Assembly: GCF_000425745.1 (NCBI RefSeq) | Contig: NZ_AUEA01000014.1 | Location: 1,554 to 65,553, forward strand | DNA length: 64,000 bases | From: Pseudomonas cremoricolorata DSM 17059 = NBRC 16634 | GTDB taxonomy: Bacteria > Pseudomonadota > Gammaproteobacteria > Pseudomonadales > Pseudomonadaceae | Reading direction: 5' to 3' | In this document: piece by piece, positions 35,074-44,095 of the stretch | Position numbering within the stretch: the first letter of the stretch is position 1 | How the letters are laid out: each line of letters opens with the position of its first letter | The notes under the pieces: model-generated | The model's database searches: none | What the model saw: the letters and a program-made list of their open reading frames with translations, nothing else | What the model was told of the DNA's origin: nothing | Translations under genes and position numbers: made by a program

Positions 35074-37506
35074 TCAGAACCTGGCCCGCACTGTCATGTT
35101 GAAATTGCGTGGCTCACCATAGAAGTTCCAGTAATTGGTATTCCCCAGCGTCTGGTAGTACTTCTTGTCGAACACGTTATCGAGATTGTACTGAAGCTCA
35201 ACGTTGCGGTTGATCTCGTAAATCGCATGGAGGTTAGTCAGGTGGTAGGCATCTTGCTGGATCTTGTAATCCTCGCCCAGCTCGGTCTGTGTCATCTTGC
35301 TCTGGGCGTAGAAGCTACCGCCGAGCCGTACCTGCTCGAGCGTCCCCGGCAGGCGGTAGTCCGTGGCAACTTTGAACAGATGTCGAGGTGAGGCACCGTT
35401 GAAGTCATCGCCTTTCTGCTGGCCACCGATGTACTTCGACTGGGTGTAGGTGTAGCCCGCAGACACGTTCCAGTTCGGTAGAATCTCGCCCGTCAGCTCA
35501 AGCTCGATACCCTTGTTGCGAACTTTGTCCGAAGCCCGGTAACAACCGTCAGGGCAGCCACCTGCCATGACCAGCTCGGCGCGGCCGGTCTGGTCTGCCT
35601 GAAACAGCGCTACCGAGGCCTGTAGCCGTTTGTCCAGCAATTCGCCCTTGAGGCCGACTTCGTAGTTGGTGCCGGTCATTGGCTTGAGCATGGCAGCATT
35701 GCCGTCTTTCACATCCTGCGGCTTGAAGATCTCGGTGTAGCTGGCATAGGCCGACCAGTGCTCGTCCAGGTCCTGCACCAGGCCTGCGTAGGGTGTGATC
35801 TCACCACTCTTGGAATAATGGTCGCGGTCTTCGGGGCTACGCACACCGTTGGTGTCATTCAAAGTGTCGTAGCTCACCCAGCTCAGGCGGCTGCCCACGA
35901 TGAAATGGGTGTTGTCGGTCAGGCTGAAACGGCTCGCCACATACACGCCTTTTTGTTCCTGAGTACGGTTGTACTGCCACTGGTTGACGCTCAGGCTGCT
36001 TGGCGAGGGCGGATTGAACTCGGCCAGATCGTTCATATCGACGATGTAGCGGTAGCCTGCATCACGGCCACCGTGGTAGTCGAAGTCGTCCTTGCGCCAA
36101 TTGCCACCGACAATCAGCTCGTGATGACGGCCCAGCAACTGGAATGGGCCGCTCAGGTAGCCATCGAGGCTGGTCTGGGTGTCGTCATAGCGAAACAGAC
36201 GCGGGTTCAGCGTGAACAGGTCGGTGCCACCACCAGGGAAGGTGTAGTTGCCCAGAAAGTCCGATTTGGCCCACATCTGGTTCACTGCCACCACCGCCTT
36301 CCAATCGTTGGCGAAGCTGTGCTGAATATCGGCGAACACCGTGGTGTTGCGCTTGTCGAGGTGGTTCCAGTTGCCGGTCAGTGACGTGCCGCGCGACATG
36401 GGGTAGAAGGCGCCGCTTTCCTGGGTCGGCAGGCCCGACCAGTCGTAACCCGAGTTACGCTCCTTCTGGTAGCTGAAACCGAAGGTGGCCAGGGTCGACT
36501 CGCCGAGGTCGGCCTCGAGGATGCCGTAGATCAGCTGGTTCTCTTTTTGCGCAGTGTCCAGGTAGCTGTTGGCATTGTTGTATGAAATCACCGTACGGCC
36601 GCGCAGGGTATTGGCTTGATTGAGCGGCGAGGACAGGTCGACCATGGTCTTGTAGTCGTCCCAAGAGCCGGCCGACGTGTCGATCAGGGCCTGGCGCTCG
36701 GCGGTCGGACGCTTGCGGATCAGGTTGATCGACGCCGACGGATTGCCAGCGCCTTCCATCAGGCCCGTTGCGCCGCGCACGATCTCGACGCGGTCGTAGA
36801 TGTCAGTATTGGGCTTGGAGATGGCGTCCATGGAATAGGCGTTACTGATGTTGGTCGGTACGCCATCGATTTGCAGGTTGTCCACCAACTGGCCGCGCGC
36901 CTGGTACAGGGAGCGCTCGCCGCCGTTCTTGACGATGGTGATGCCGGTGGCGTTGTGCATCACATCATCGAGGTTCTTCATGGCCTGGTCGTCCATGCGC
37001 TGGCGGGTGACCACTGTTACCGACTGCGGCGTTTCACGCAGTGACAGCGGCAATTTGGTGGCGGTGGCAGAGCGGCCGGCCGCGTAGGAATGGGTGCCCT
37101 CCGTGACCTCCCCCAGTCCCTGGCCGTTGATTCTGATGCTGTCCAAGCTCAGGGCCGCCCCATCGACTCGTCGCACCAATTGGAACTCACGCTCACCCGT
37201 GCGCACCGCTTCCACCCCGCTGCCAGCCAGCATCTGCGCCAGCGCCTGCTCCACGCTGGTGGCGTGCACAGATTGACTCTGCTGGTTTTCAGTGAGCGTG
37301 GCATCACCGCCGATCAGAAGGCCGGCCTGGCTGGCCAGCAGGTTCAACTGGCGGGCCAGGGGGCCGGCGGGAATATCGATTGTCTTGCCCTGTGCAACTG
37401 CCTGGGTGCCATCGGCCAAGACGCTCGCGCCATGGCTGGACAGTGTCAGGAAAACGGCCAGGACAAGTGGATGGCGGCGCAGGAAGACGGTGTCGCGAGC
37501 AAACAT
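35074..37506 (-). CDS. TonB-dependent siderophore receptor with STN signalling domain (unit 1)
   Basis: This 810-residue outer-membrane receptor follows its own sigma and anti-sigma genes. After a signal peptide (cleavage near V-L-A-D) comes the STN domain (residues ~45-115, I-D-I-P-A-G-P-L), which signals to FecR. The plug has the E-T-P-Q-S-V-T-V-V-T motif near 170, and the beta-barrel ends in an aromatic residue (V-R-A-R-F). ATG 37506 is preferred over an upstream one because it starts the signal peptide. It resembles ferric-siderophore receptors such as FpvA or FoxA; the ligand is unknown. Confidence 0.92.
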   Translation of the reverse strand: MFARDTVFLRRHPLVLAVFLTLSSHGASVLADGTQAVAQGKTIDIPAGPLARQLNLLASQAGLLIGGDATLTENQQSQSVHATSVEQALAQMLAGSGVEAVRTGEREFQLVRRVDGAALSLDSIRINGQGLGEVTEGTHSYAAGRSATATKLPLSLRETPQSVTVVTRQRMDDQAMKNLDDVMHNATGITIVKNGGERSLYQARGQLVDNLQIDGVPTNISNAYSMDAISKPNTDIYDRVEIVRGATGLMEGAGNPSASINLIRKRPTAERQALIDTSAGSWDDYKTMVDLSSPLNQANTLRGRTVISYNNANSYLDTAQKENQLIYGILEADLGESTLATFGFSYQKERNSGYDWSGLPTQESGAFYPMSRGTSLTGNWNHLDKRNTTVFADIQHSFANDWKAVVAVNQMWAKSDFLGNYTFPGGGTDLFTLNPRLFRYDDTQTSLDGYLSGPFQLLGRHHELIVGGNWRKDDFDYHGGRDAGYRYIVDMNDLAEFNPPSPSSLSVNQWQYNRTQEQKGVYVASRFSLTDNTHFIVGSRLSWVSYDTLNDTNGVRSPEDRDHYSKSGEITPYAGLVQDLDEHWSAYASYTEIFKPQDVKDGNAAMLKPMTGTNYEVGLKGELLDKRLQASVALFQADQTGRAELVMAGGCPDGCYRASDKVRNKGIELELTGEILPNWNVSAGYTYTQSKYIGGQQKGDDFNGASPRHLFKVATDYRLPGTLEQVRLGGSFYAQSKMTQTELGEDYKIQQDAYHLTNLHAIYEINRNVELQYNLDNVFDKKYYQTLGNTNYWNFYGEPRNFNMTVRARF

Positions 37507-37596
37507 GGGGCGGATCCTTTGCAAGTTCGATGAAGTGGCTTCATCCCACCAAGCGAACGAGCGATCCAAAACCGGAAAAAGAATTTCAGATTATTT

Positions 37597-38562
37597 TCAC
37601 GCTGCTTCGACCGAGACCCACCATGGCAGCGTGCGAACGACCCGGATCGGCAATGCACGCTCGAGCATCGCCAACGCTCGGTCAGTGTCGAGCAGCGGGT
37701 AGGTGCCCACGACACGTAATTCGTCGAGGCCGGGATCGATCCCCAGGTGCCCTTGGCGATAGTCCTTCAACACCCCGATCACTTGGCCGAGCGGCATGTC
37801 TTCGGCCACCAGCACGCCACGACTCCAGTCCTGCCGCAGGGGGGTTGCAGCACCAGGCGCAGCGCCTTGCTGCGCATCGAAGACAACCATCTGCCCGGCC
37901 TCCGCGCGCAGTGTTCGACCACTGTCTGCGCAGGTGGCCTGTACCGCGCCGGCGAACACGCTCAGGGTCGTGCGCAAGCCCTGATCACGCACGCTGAAGC
38001 GTGTGCCAAGCGGTTGCATGCGGCCTGCGCGGGTCACCACTTCGAGCGGCCGGGTATCGGCGCCGGTCTCGATCAGGATTTCGCCGCGATACAGGCGCAG
38101 TCGACGAACAGCGCCATCGAACTGCACATCCAGTGCCGTCTGGCCGTTCAACCACACTCGGCTGCCGTCACGAAGGGTCAGCGGCCGCACGTCGGCCAGG
38201 CCAGTGCGGTAGGTGGCGAACCAGGCCCGAGGCGAGTCGATCCAACCCTGTCGCCAACTGCCCCAGCCCAGCAAGCCTGCGGTACTGGCAAAGCACAGGC
38301 TGCCGAGCACGCTGCGGCGCGAGTGGCGCTCACGGTGTGCCGCGCTGAGCACCTGATGTGCGTGATCGGCGTCGCCGTGCAGGTTGCCGAAACGCTGGTT
38401 GATGGCTTCGACGTAGCGCCAGGCCAGACGATGCCGGGCATCCTCGGCTAGCCATGCGTTCCATTGCGCAACGATGGCGGGGTCGCCTGCGGCGCCATGC
38501 AGGCGTGCGAACCAGGAAGCAGCGGCTTGCAGCACCGCATGGTCGAGCGGCGTAGTGTTCAT
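37597..38562 (-). CDS. FecR-type anti-sigma regulator (unit 1)
   Basis: This 321-residue protein transmits the receptor signal to the ECS sigma factor. The cytoplasmic N-terminus has the DUF4880 pattern (A-A-S-W-F-A-R-L, W-N-A-W-L-A), a hydrophobic segment lies near 82-100, and the periplasmic FecR domain follows (T-L-R-D-G-S-R-V-W-L-N). ATG 38562 overlaps the sigma stop by one base. Order sigma-fecR-receptor is standard for surface signalling. Confidence 0.92.
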   Translation of the reverse strand: MNTTPLDHAVLQAAASWFARLHGAAGDPAIVAQWNAWLAEDARHRLAWRYVEAINQRFGNLHGDADHAHQVLSAAHRERHSRRSVLGSLCFASTAGLLGWGSWRQGWIDSPRAWFATYRTGLADVRPLTLRDGSRVWLNGQTALDVQFDGAVRRLRLYRGEILIETGADTRPLEVVTRAGRMQPLGTRFSVRDQGLRTTLSVFAGAVQATCADSGRTLRAEAGQMVVFDAQQGAAPGAATPLRQDWSRGVLVAEDMPLGQVIGVLKDYRQGHLGIDPGLDELRVVGTYPLLDTDRALAMLERALPIRVVRTLPWWVSVEAA

Positions 38563-39089
38563 CACAGCGACGCGTCCAGTTCCACTTCCAGCAGCAAGCA
38601 CTGGTACATCGCCTGGGCCAGGTAGTTGTTCACGCTGCGCTCGCTCACTTTCAACTGCTCGGCAATTTCCCGCTGTTTCATGCCTTGCAGTTGTGCCAGA
38701 CAAAAAGCCTGTGCAACGCGCTTGGGCATGCGGTCGATCATCGCCTGCAGTTGAGCCAGGGTTTCCAGGATGATGGCTTGGTGCTCAAGCGAGGGCAGCA
38801 ATTGTTCAGGCTGGGCCGCCAACACCTCCATGTAGGCCAGTTCGATTCGCCGGCGACGCCAGAAGTCAACGCAAGCATTGCGCGACATCCGTCCCAGGTA
38901 AGCCTTGGCATGCTCGGCATCATTGAACGACCTGGGCTTGCTCAGCAAGCGGACGAACACATCCTGGGCCAGCTCCGCGGCGTCATGGGCATTGCCCAGT
39001 TTGCGCTGAAGCCATTGGCGGATCCAACCGTGATGAGCACGATAGAGGTTCTCCAGGTCGGAGCCAGCGGTGCCGGGAGAAACGGTCAT
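38562..39089 (-). CDS. ECS RNA polymerase sigma factor, iron-starvation type (unit 1)
   Basis: The 175-residue protein has sigma region 2 (A-A-E-L-A-Q-D-V-F-V-R-L-L, then Y-L-G-R-M-S-R-N) and region 4 (M-K-Q-R-E-I-A-E-Q-L-K-V-S-E-R-S-V). It is of the FecI/PvdS group. A Fur-box-like repeat lies 17 bases upstream of the ATG, so expression should rise on iron limitation and the factor should then drive the receptor gene. It overlaps fecR. Confidence 0.93.
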   Translation of the reverse strand: MTVSPGTAGSDLENLYRAHHGWIRQWLQRKLGNAHDAAELAQDVFVRLLSKPRSFNDAEHAKAYLGRMSRNACVDFWRRRRIELAYMEVLAAQPEQLLPSLEHQAIILETLAQLQAMIDRMPKRVAQAFCLAQLQGMKQREIAEQLKVSERSVNNYLAQAMYQCLLLEVELDASL

Positions 39090-39105
39090 GGGGTGCCGAG
39101 CCTTG

Positions 39106-39130
39106 ATTGCTAATGCGAATAATTAGCAAT
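39106..39130. promoter_or_regulatory. Fur-box-like inverted repeat, unit 1
   Basis: ATTGCTAAT and ATTAGCAAT form a perfect 9-7-9 inverted repeat upstream of the ECS sigma gene, in the position and with the base composition of a Fur operator. Confidence 0.7.
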
Positions 39131-39352
39131 TCTAGCGTTGGTGTGAAGTTTTGGGCAATTGGCCATATGGCCGCCGCAGGCGAACGGACGCTATCGACCC
39201 GTAGCTGCGGTTCGCAAGCGCCACGATAGCCTGCATTCGCTTGTAGGCACCGCTCCAGGGTCAACAGCCTCTTGTACAAGGGGGTGCTAGCGACCTGGAC
39301 GGTCCCGAACAGATGTTTCCTGACACAGCGGTGGTGCCCACTCCCGTTATTC

Positions 39353-41830
39353 TCAGAACGTTGCACGCAGGGTCAGCATGTAATTGCGTGGAGCCCCGTA
39401 CCAGTTGCCGCCGTCGCTGGCGTCCACTGTCTGATAGTAGGTCTTGTCGAAAAGGTTATTGGCGTTGACCTGTGCGGTCCAGTGCTCGTCGATCTTGTAT
39501 TCGACCATGCTATTCCACACGGCATAGCCGGCTTGCTCGAAGGAATACGCTTCGCCTTCGCTCAGGCTGCCATCACCAAGGCGTCGCTGGACGGTGCCGC
39601 TTTTGTAGGTATCGCTCTGGATGGTCGCGCCAAGGCCAACTTTCCAGCGTTCGAACTCACCCGGCAACTGATAGGTAGTAAAGAACTTGAACAAATGCTT
39701 GGGCGTCTGCGAACTCATCGGTTTGCCAGTGTTGCTTGGGTTACCGGCGGTGCGCTGCTTGTTGATGTTCAGCGTATAGCCAACGATGGCCTGCCAGCCA
39801 GGGGCCAGCTCACCGGAGATCTCGGTGTCGATACCTTTGCTCACCACTTCGCCGGTGGCCGCGTAGTAACCACCACCAACGCTAACCGCTTCGTTCTCGC
39901 GCTTGGTGTAGTAGAGGGCTGAGGAAATGTTGAGACCACCCTCGAACAGCTCGCCCTTGGTGCCGAACTCATAGGTCTGACCCTCGATCGGGTCCAGCGG
40001 ATGGGCGTCGATCGACTTGTAGGCCGTCTGCGGGTTGAATATCTCGGCATAGCTGGTGTACAGCGACCACTGGTCCGTGACATCCAGCACCAGTGCGCCA
40101 AACGGTGTGACCTCGCCGCGGTTGCTTTCCTTGACCGGTGTATTCATGTTGAAGCGAGGCACGACGGTTCGTACGTAGTCGCGGTAGTCAGAGTAGCGGG
40201 CGCCAAGAGTCAGATGCAGTGGTTCGGCCAGTTGGGCCTTGAACGTCACGTAGGCGCCGCTTTTGCGCTGGTTCCAGTCGGGGCTGTAGTAGTAGATGTC
40301 CGGCCTGGCAGGCTTGGCAATGGCGCCTGCGTCATCATCGATGACATCGAAAGGCACCGTGGCATCGCTGTGATCGGAGTAGAAGCGCGTCACTTCGGAA
40401 TAGTCAGCGCCGACCAGCAGTTCGTGGGTCAGGCCAAAGGCTTGGAAATTACCCGCGAGGTTCACATCGAACAGGTCCTGCTCGTTGGTGTAGCCGCGTA
40501 TCAGACGGCCGAACACCGAGCCATCGGGCGAGCGCGGATTCTCGGGGTCAGCGGCCCAAGCCACTTCGCCAATGTCCTGGGTTGAGTCGAACTTGGTCTT
40601 GGTGTAGCTGCTGTTGACCCTCCAGTTTTCATCCAAAGCGTGTTCGAGCTTGGCGAAGTACTCGGTACGCTTGTAGTTGTTCGACGACCAATCCGCGGCG
40701 AACGATTTACTGCGCGACGTGCTGATGTCCCGTCCATCCTTGTAGCGCACCAGGCCGCGATCCCAGTAGCCGTCCATGTCACGCCACTCATAGCTGCCAC
40801 CTACGGCCAGCAGCGTTTCGGGTGTCAGGTCGGCTTCAAGGGTGCCGAAGATGACGTGTCTTTCGCTGTCGGCACGATCATAGAAGTAGTCCTTGTCCTC
40901 GTAGGACATGGCCACGCGACCGCGTAGCGCGCCGTCGAAGCCCAATGGACCGGTGAGGTCCACTTCGGTGCGGTAGTTGTTCCAGCTGCCTGCAGATTGA
41001 CTGACCTTGAACTGGTTATAAGGCAGTGCACGCTTGCGCACCAGGTTGATGCTGCCGCCCGGATCGCCAGTGCCGCCGTACAGACCGTCGGAACCACGCA
41101 ACACTTCGACATGGTCATAAGCCGTCATGTCCGGCAGAGAGTCGTAGGTCTCGTTACGGAACAGTGGCGCGCCGCTGTCGGTCTGGATACTGCGAATGAC
41201 GAAACCGCGCGAGTAGAATTCGTTTTTCGAATCGTTTCCGCCCACTACGGTGATGCCGGTGGTCTGGTCCAGCACTTGGGTCAGGCTGGTAAGATTCTGG
41301 TCTTCCATGCGCTGCTTGGTCATGACCGAGACCGACTGTGGCGTTTCTCGCACGGTCTTCGGAGTCTTGCCGCCGATGCTGGTGGTAGAGGTGGTGTAAG
41401 AGCCTGTGCCTTCGGTGGTGTTGTCGAGTCGAGCGCCCACCACATCTGTCGGGTCCAGTGCCACGGCGCCGTTGTCAGGTGTATCCGGGATAGGCACCAG
41501 GTGATATCCAGCATTGTGCTGCGCTACGGCATGCAGGCCGCTGCCGGCCAGCAGCTGTCGCAGCGCCTGCTCGTTGCTGAAGCGGCCTTGCAGCCCCGCC
41601 GTGTACTTGCCAGCCATGTCACCTTGGACGAACGTGATGTTCAAGCCAGTGGCACGGCTGAGCGCGCTCAGCGCGGTATCCAGGGATCCGGCTGGCACTG
41701 TCAGATCATGGCTCAGATCGGCCTGGCCGGCTGCAGCCGCCTGAGCCAGCGAGGGAATGGCACCGAGCCCGAGGCTGGCGCAAAGTGCGGCATGGCAAAT
41801 GGCGATGCGAATGGGGGACAGTTGGGGCAC
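39353..41830 (-). CDS. TonB-dependent siderophore receptor with STN signalling domain (unit 2)
   Basis: This 825-residue receptor has a signal peptide (cleavage near A-Q-A-A-A), an STN domain (residues ~40-115, L-T-V-P-A-G-S-L-D-T-A-L), a plug with E-T-P-Q-S-V-S-V-M-T-K-Q-R near 165, and a barrel ending in Phe. It differs clearly from the unit 1 receptor, so the two probably take different ferric siderophores. It follows its own sigma-fecR pair on the same strand. Confidence 0.92.
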   Translation of the reverse strand: MPQLSPIRIAICHAALCASLGLGAIPSLAQAAAAGQADLSHDLTVPAGSLDTALSALSRATGLNITFVQGDMAGKYTAGLQGRFSNEQALRQLLAGSGLHAVAQHNAGYHLVPIPDTPDNGAVALDPTDVVGARLDNTTEGTGSYTTSTTSIGGKTPKTVRETPQSVSVMTKQRMEDQNLTSLTQVLDQTTGITVVGGNDSKNEFYSRGFVIRSIQTDSGAPLFRNETYDSLPDMTAYDHVEVLRGSDGLYGGTGDPGGSINLVRKRALPYNQFKVSQSAGSWNNYRTEVDLTGPLGFDGALRGRVAMSYEDKDYFYDRADSERHVIFGTLEADLTPETLLAVGGSYEWRDMDGYWDRGLVRYKDGRDISTSRSKSFAADWSSNNYKRTEYFAKLEHALDENWRVNSSYTKTKFDSTQDIGEVAWAADPENPRSPDGSVFGRLIRGYTNEQDLFDVNLAGNFQAFGLTHELLVGADYSEVTRFYSDHSDATVPFDVIDDDAGAIAKPARPDIYYYSPDWNQRKSGAYVTFKAQLAEPLHLTLGARYSDYRDYVRTVVPRFNMNTPVKESNRGEVTPFGALVLDVTDQWSLYTSYAEIFNPQTAYKSIDAHPLDPIEGQTYEFGTKGELFEGGLNISSALYYTKRENEAVSVGGGYYAATGEVVSKGIDTEISGELAPGWQAIVGYTLNINKQRTAGNPSNTGKPMSSQTPKHLFKFFTTYQLPGEFERWKVGLGATIQSDTYKSGTVQRRLGDGSLSEGEAYSFEQAGYAVWNSMVEYKIDEHWTAQVNANNLFDKTYYQTVDASDGGNWYGAPRNYMLTLRATF

Positions 41831-41948
41831 GTGAAAGTCTCGCTGGCAATTGAGTTGTTCTGAGGGGTATGCCGGGCGAGAAAGGAAATCCCTTCACATC
41901 ACACAAAATGATTTTCTGTAGATGTAAAAACCGTCTTTTCAGACAGCG

Positions 41949-42914
41949 TCAAACGCTGAAACGCATCCAATAGCGAGTCAGGGTCTGCAAGCGAAGATCG
42001 TGGGTCTGAGCGATGAAAGCCAGCGTTGCATCTATATCATCAAGGTTGAAATTACCGCTGATTATGCGTTGCGCTATGCGCGGGTCGCACCCCAGGTAGC
42101 CGTTACGGTAGCGGCCAAGCTCACCGACCAGAGTCCCCAGCGGCATCGAACGTGCGATCAACATTCCATCGCGCCAGGCTGGTTCCTGTGCTCTGGCGGC
42201 TAGGCGCTGCACGCCGTTGTGCAGAATTGCCCAGGTTTCGCCCGCTTGGGCAATCGACCCCTTGCCGCCAAGGGATATCAACTGAACGGCGCCCTCGTTC
42301 ACCTCCAGCTTGCAGCTGTGCGGGTACTGCCGCACACCGAACCGGGTGCCGAGCGCTTCGAAGCTACCGAAAGGGTTGATGACTCGCAGGGGGCGGTGAC
42401 GGGCGCTGGCGCCATCGGCGCTGCTGGTCAGGTAAAGCTCTCCCCGCAACAGCTCAATCACGCGCGCATCGGCGCTGAAATGCAGGCGTACCGCGGTGTC
42501 GGTGTTGAGCTCCAGCACGCTGCCGTCGCTCAGTGTCCAACGCCGACGCTCGCCAACGCGGGTACTGTAGTCGGCAAGCAGTCGCTGCCAAGGCGCGGCG
42601 TCGCGCGCGGTCCATACTGCCGTTGCGGATACGCCGCACAGTGCCAGCAAATTGAGCATCTGCCTGCGTCGAAGCCGAGTCTCCGGTAGTTTTTCAAGCG
42701 CCTGGCGCCCCATTGCGGCGGGCACGCCTTCGAAGCGACCGCTCAAGCCCTGCAAACGAGTCCAGGCAAGCCGGTGAGATTCGTCAATGCTCAGCCAGAT
42801 CGCGAAAGCCTTGCATGTCTCCGGGTCGGGCCGATTGTAGGTCATCCGGATGGACCACTGGATGGCCTGTTCGAGCGTCTCATCGGGCAGACTGTGCAGC
42901 CCGGAAGTGGTCAT
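41949..42914 (-). CDS. FecR-type anti-sigma regulator (unit 2)
   Basis: The 321-residue protein has the DUF4880-type N-terminus (E-Q-A-I-Q-W-S-I, F-A-I-W-L), a hydrophobic segment near 85-100 (N-L-L-A-L-C-G-V-S-A) and the FecR domain (T-L-S-D-G-S-V-L-E-L-N). ATG 42914 overlaps the sigma stop by four bases (ATGA). It should link the unit 2 receptor to its sigma factor. Confidence 0.92.
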   Translation of the reverse strand: MTTSGLHSLPDETLEQAIQWSIRMTYNRPDPETCKAFAIWLSIDESHRLAWTRLQGLSGRFEGVPAAMGRQALEKLPETRLRRRQMLNLLALCGVSATAVWTARDAAPWQRLLADYSTRVGERRRWTLSDGSVLELNTDTAVRLHFSADARVIELLRGELYLTSSADGASARHRPLRVINPFGSFEALGTRFGVRQYPHSCKLEVNEGAVQLISLGGKGSIAQAGETWAILHNGVQRLAARAQEPAWRDGMLIARSMPLGTLVGELGRYRNGYLGCDPRIAQRIISGNFNLDDIDATLAFIAQTHDLRLQTLTRYWMRFSV

Positions 42915-43414
42915 GGTTGCGGCTCGTAGGCTAGCTGGTAGCAATGGCGCAGTGCCTTGGCCAGATCGCGCTCGATGGTCGACAGCGACACGCCCAGTCG
43001 TTCGGCGATACGCGGGCATGGCAGCCCATCGAGCTGGGCCATCAGGAAGATGGTGCGCATGCGTGCAGGGAGCGCATCAAGCATACGGTCGATGCTGATC
43101 AACGCCTCGATGGCCAAAGCACTGACCTCCGGTGAAGGCATCTGTGCCTCAGGCAGCCCTGCCACGGTTTCCAGCCATGCTTGTTCGATGTCGCGATGCC
43201 GCCAAAGATCGATTACCAGGCCGCGAGCGATGGTGCGCAGGTACGCACGTGGCTCGACCATGACGGGCGCTTGACGACGCTGCAAGATACGCAGGAACGT
43301 GTCATGAGCAAGATCTGCGGCATCCGTCGCGTTATTCAGGCGGGTGCGCAGCCAGCCTTGCAGCCAGCTGTGGTGCTCAACGTAGAGCTGCTCGATAGGG
43401 GGCGTGGCGGGCAT
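42911..43414 (-). CDS. ECS RNA polymerase sigma factor, iron-starvation type (unit 2)
   Basis: The 167-residue sigma factor has region 2 (A-A-D-L-A-H-D-T-F-L-R-I-L, Y-L-R-T-I-A-R-G) and region 4 (P-C-P-R-I-A-E-R-L-G-V-S-L-S-T-I). It belongs to the FecI group and is preceded by a Fur-box-like sequence. It is the first gene of unit 2. Confidence 0.93.
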   Translation of the reverse strand: MPATPPIEQLYVEHHSWLQGWLRTRLNNATDAADLAHDTFLRILQRRQAPVMVEPRAYLRTIARGLVIDLWRHRDIEQAWLETVAGLPEAQMPSPEVSALAIEALISIDRMLDALPARMRTIFLMAQLDGLPCPRIAERLGVSLSTIERDLAKALRHCYQLAYEPQP

Positions 43415-43438
43415 GGCGAAGCTTCCATTTCGCTGTTT

Positions 43439-43457
43439 ATGATAATAAGTCTCATTA
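43439..43457. promoter_or_regulatory. Fur-box-like site, unit 2
   Basis: ATGATAATAAGTCTCATTA resembles the 19-bp Fur consensus (GATAATGATAATCATTATC) and lies 25 bases upstream of the unit 2 sigma gene. Confidence 0.7.
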
Positions 43458-43829
43458 GATCACAGTAACCTCGATGCTTTCGAGTACCTGCACCGCAAAT
43501 GGCCAAAGCCAGCGGTATCGGACGGATGTATGCCTACACGCTGGACGATTTCAATCACACGCTATTTTGATCGCGTCGAGCCCACGGCCATGAACAGGAC
43601 GCTTATGAAATCAAGCGACTAAGGGCTTGAACGAGCATTGGGAGCATATGGACTGGAGCATGCTGCGGAGCCGATGGAGTGAGGCACGGCGTCCGTCTGG
43701 GCATTCGAAGGAAGCGATCACCGGGGAGGTTTACCGTGGTGTCGGCGAGGTGGTCAGTCCCATAAAATAAGGTGGGCTGCGGAACACCTGTAGAAAGTTG
43801 CGGAACACTTCGCCTTTTCTACAGGCAAA
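43458..43829. other. Intergenic region without a supported gene
   Basis: No gene is convincing here. Two short open frames exist (43499-43570 and 43648-43770) but neither matches a family that I know. A short direct repeat (GCGGAACAC) occurs twice near 43777 and 43800. The region may be decayed sequence beside tRNA-Cys. Confidence 0.35.
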
Positions 43830-43861
43830 GAAAAACCCCGCAGACCTGAATCTGCGGGGCT
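43830..43861 (-). terminator. Terminator of tRNA-Cys
   Basis: On the minus strand GCCCCGCAGA and TCTGCGGGG pair around a short loop and are followed by five T. It lies nine bases beyond the tRNA 3' end. Confidence 0.85.
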
Positions 43862-43869
43862 TTCGAATA

Positions 43870-43943
43870 TGGAGGCCGAGGTCGGAATCGAACCGGCGTA
43901 GACGGATTTGCAATCCGGAGCATAACCACTTTGCTACTCGGCC
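43870..43943 (-). tRNA. tRNA-Cys (anticodon GCA)
   Basis: A 74-nt cloverleaf on the minus strand with encoded CCA, acceptor arm GGCCGAG and GCA anticodon in ATTGCAAAT. Confidence 0.96.
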
Positions 43944-44095
43944 TCAAAGTTCGGATCAAGCCATACCTGCTTGGCTATCTCCTTGAAAGCAAACGACTTT
44001 TTAAAGCTGCCTGCGTTTCAATGGTCGCCATTATGTCTGCATTCAAATCACCTTGCAAGCCCATGGTTGAAAAAATTTCCATGGCACTCAAGGTG

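Noticed and set aside
34862..35122. 86-codon plus-strand frame before the TonB receptor
   Set aside because: It runs into the receptor gene in antisense, has no ribosome site and covers REP-like repeats.
43499..43770. Two short frames near tRNA-Cys
   Set aside because: They have no recognised family and only weak ribosome sites, so they are described as part of an unexplained region instead of genes.
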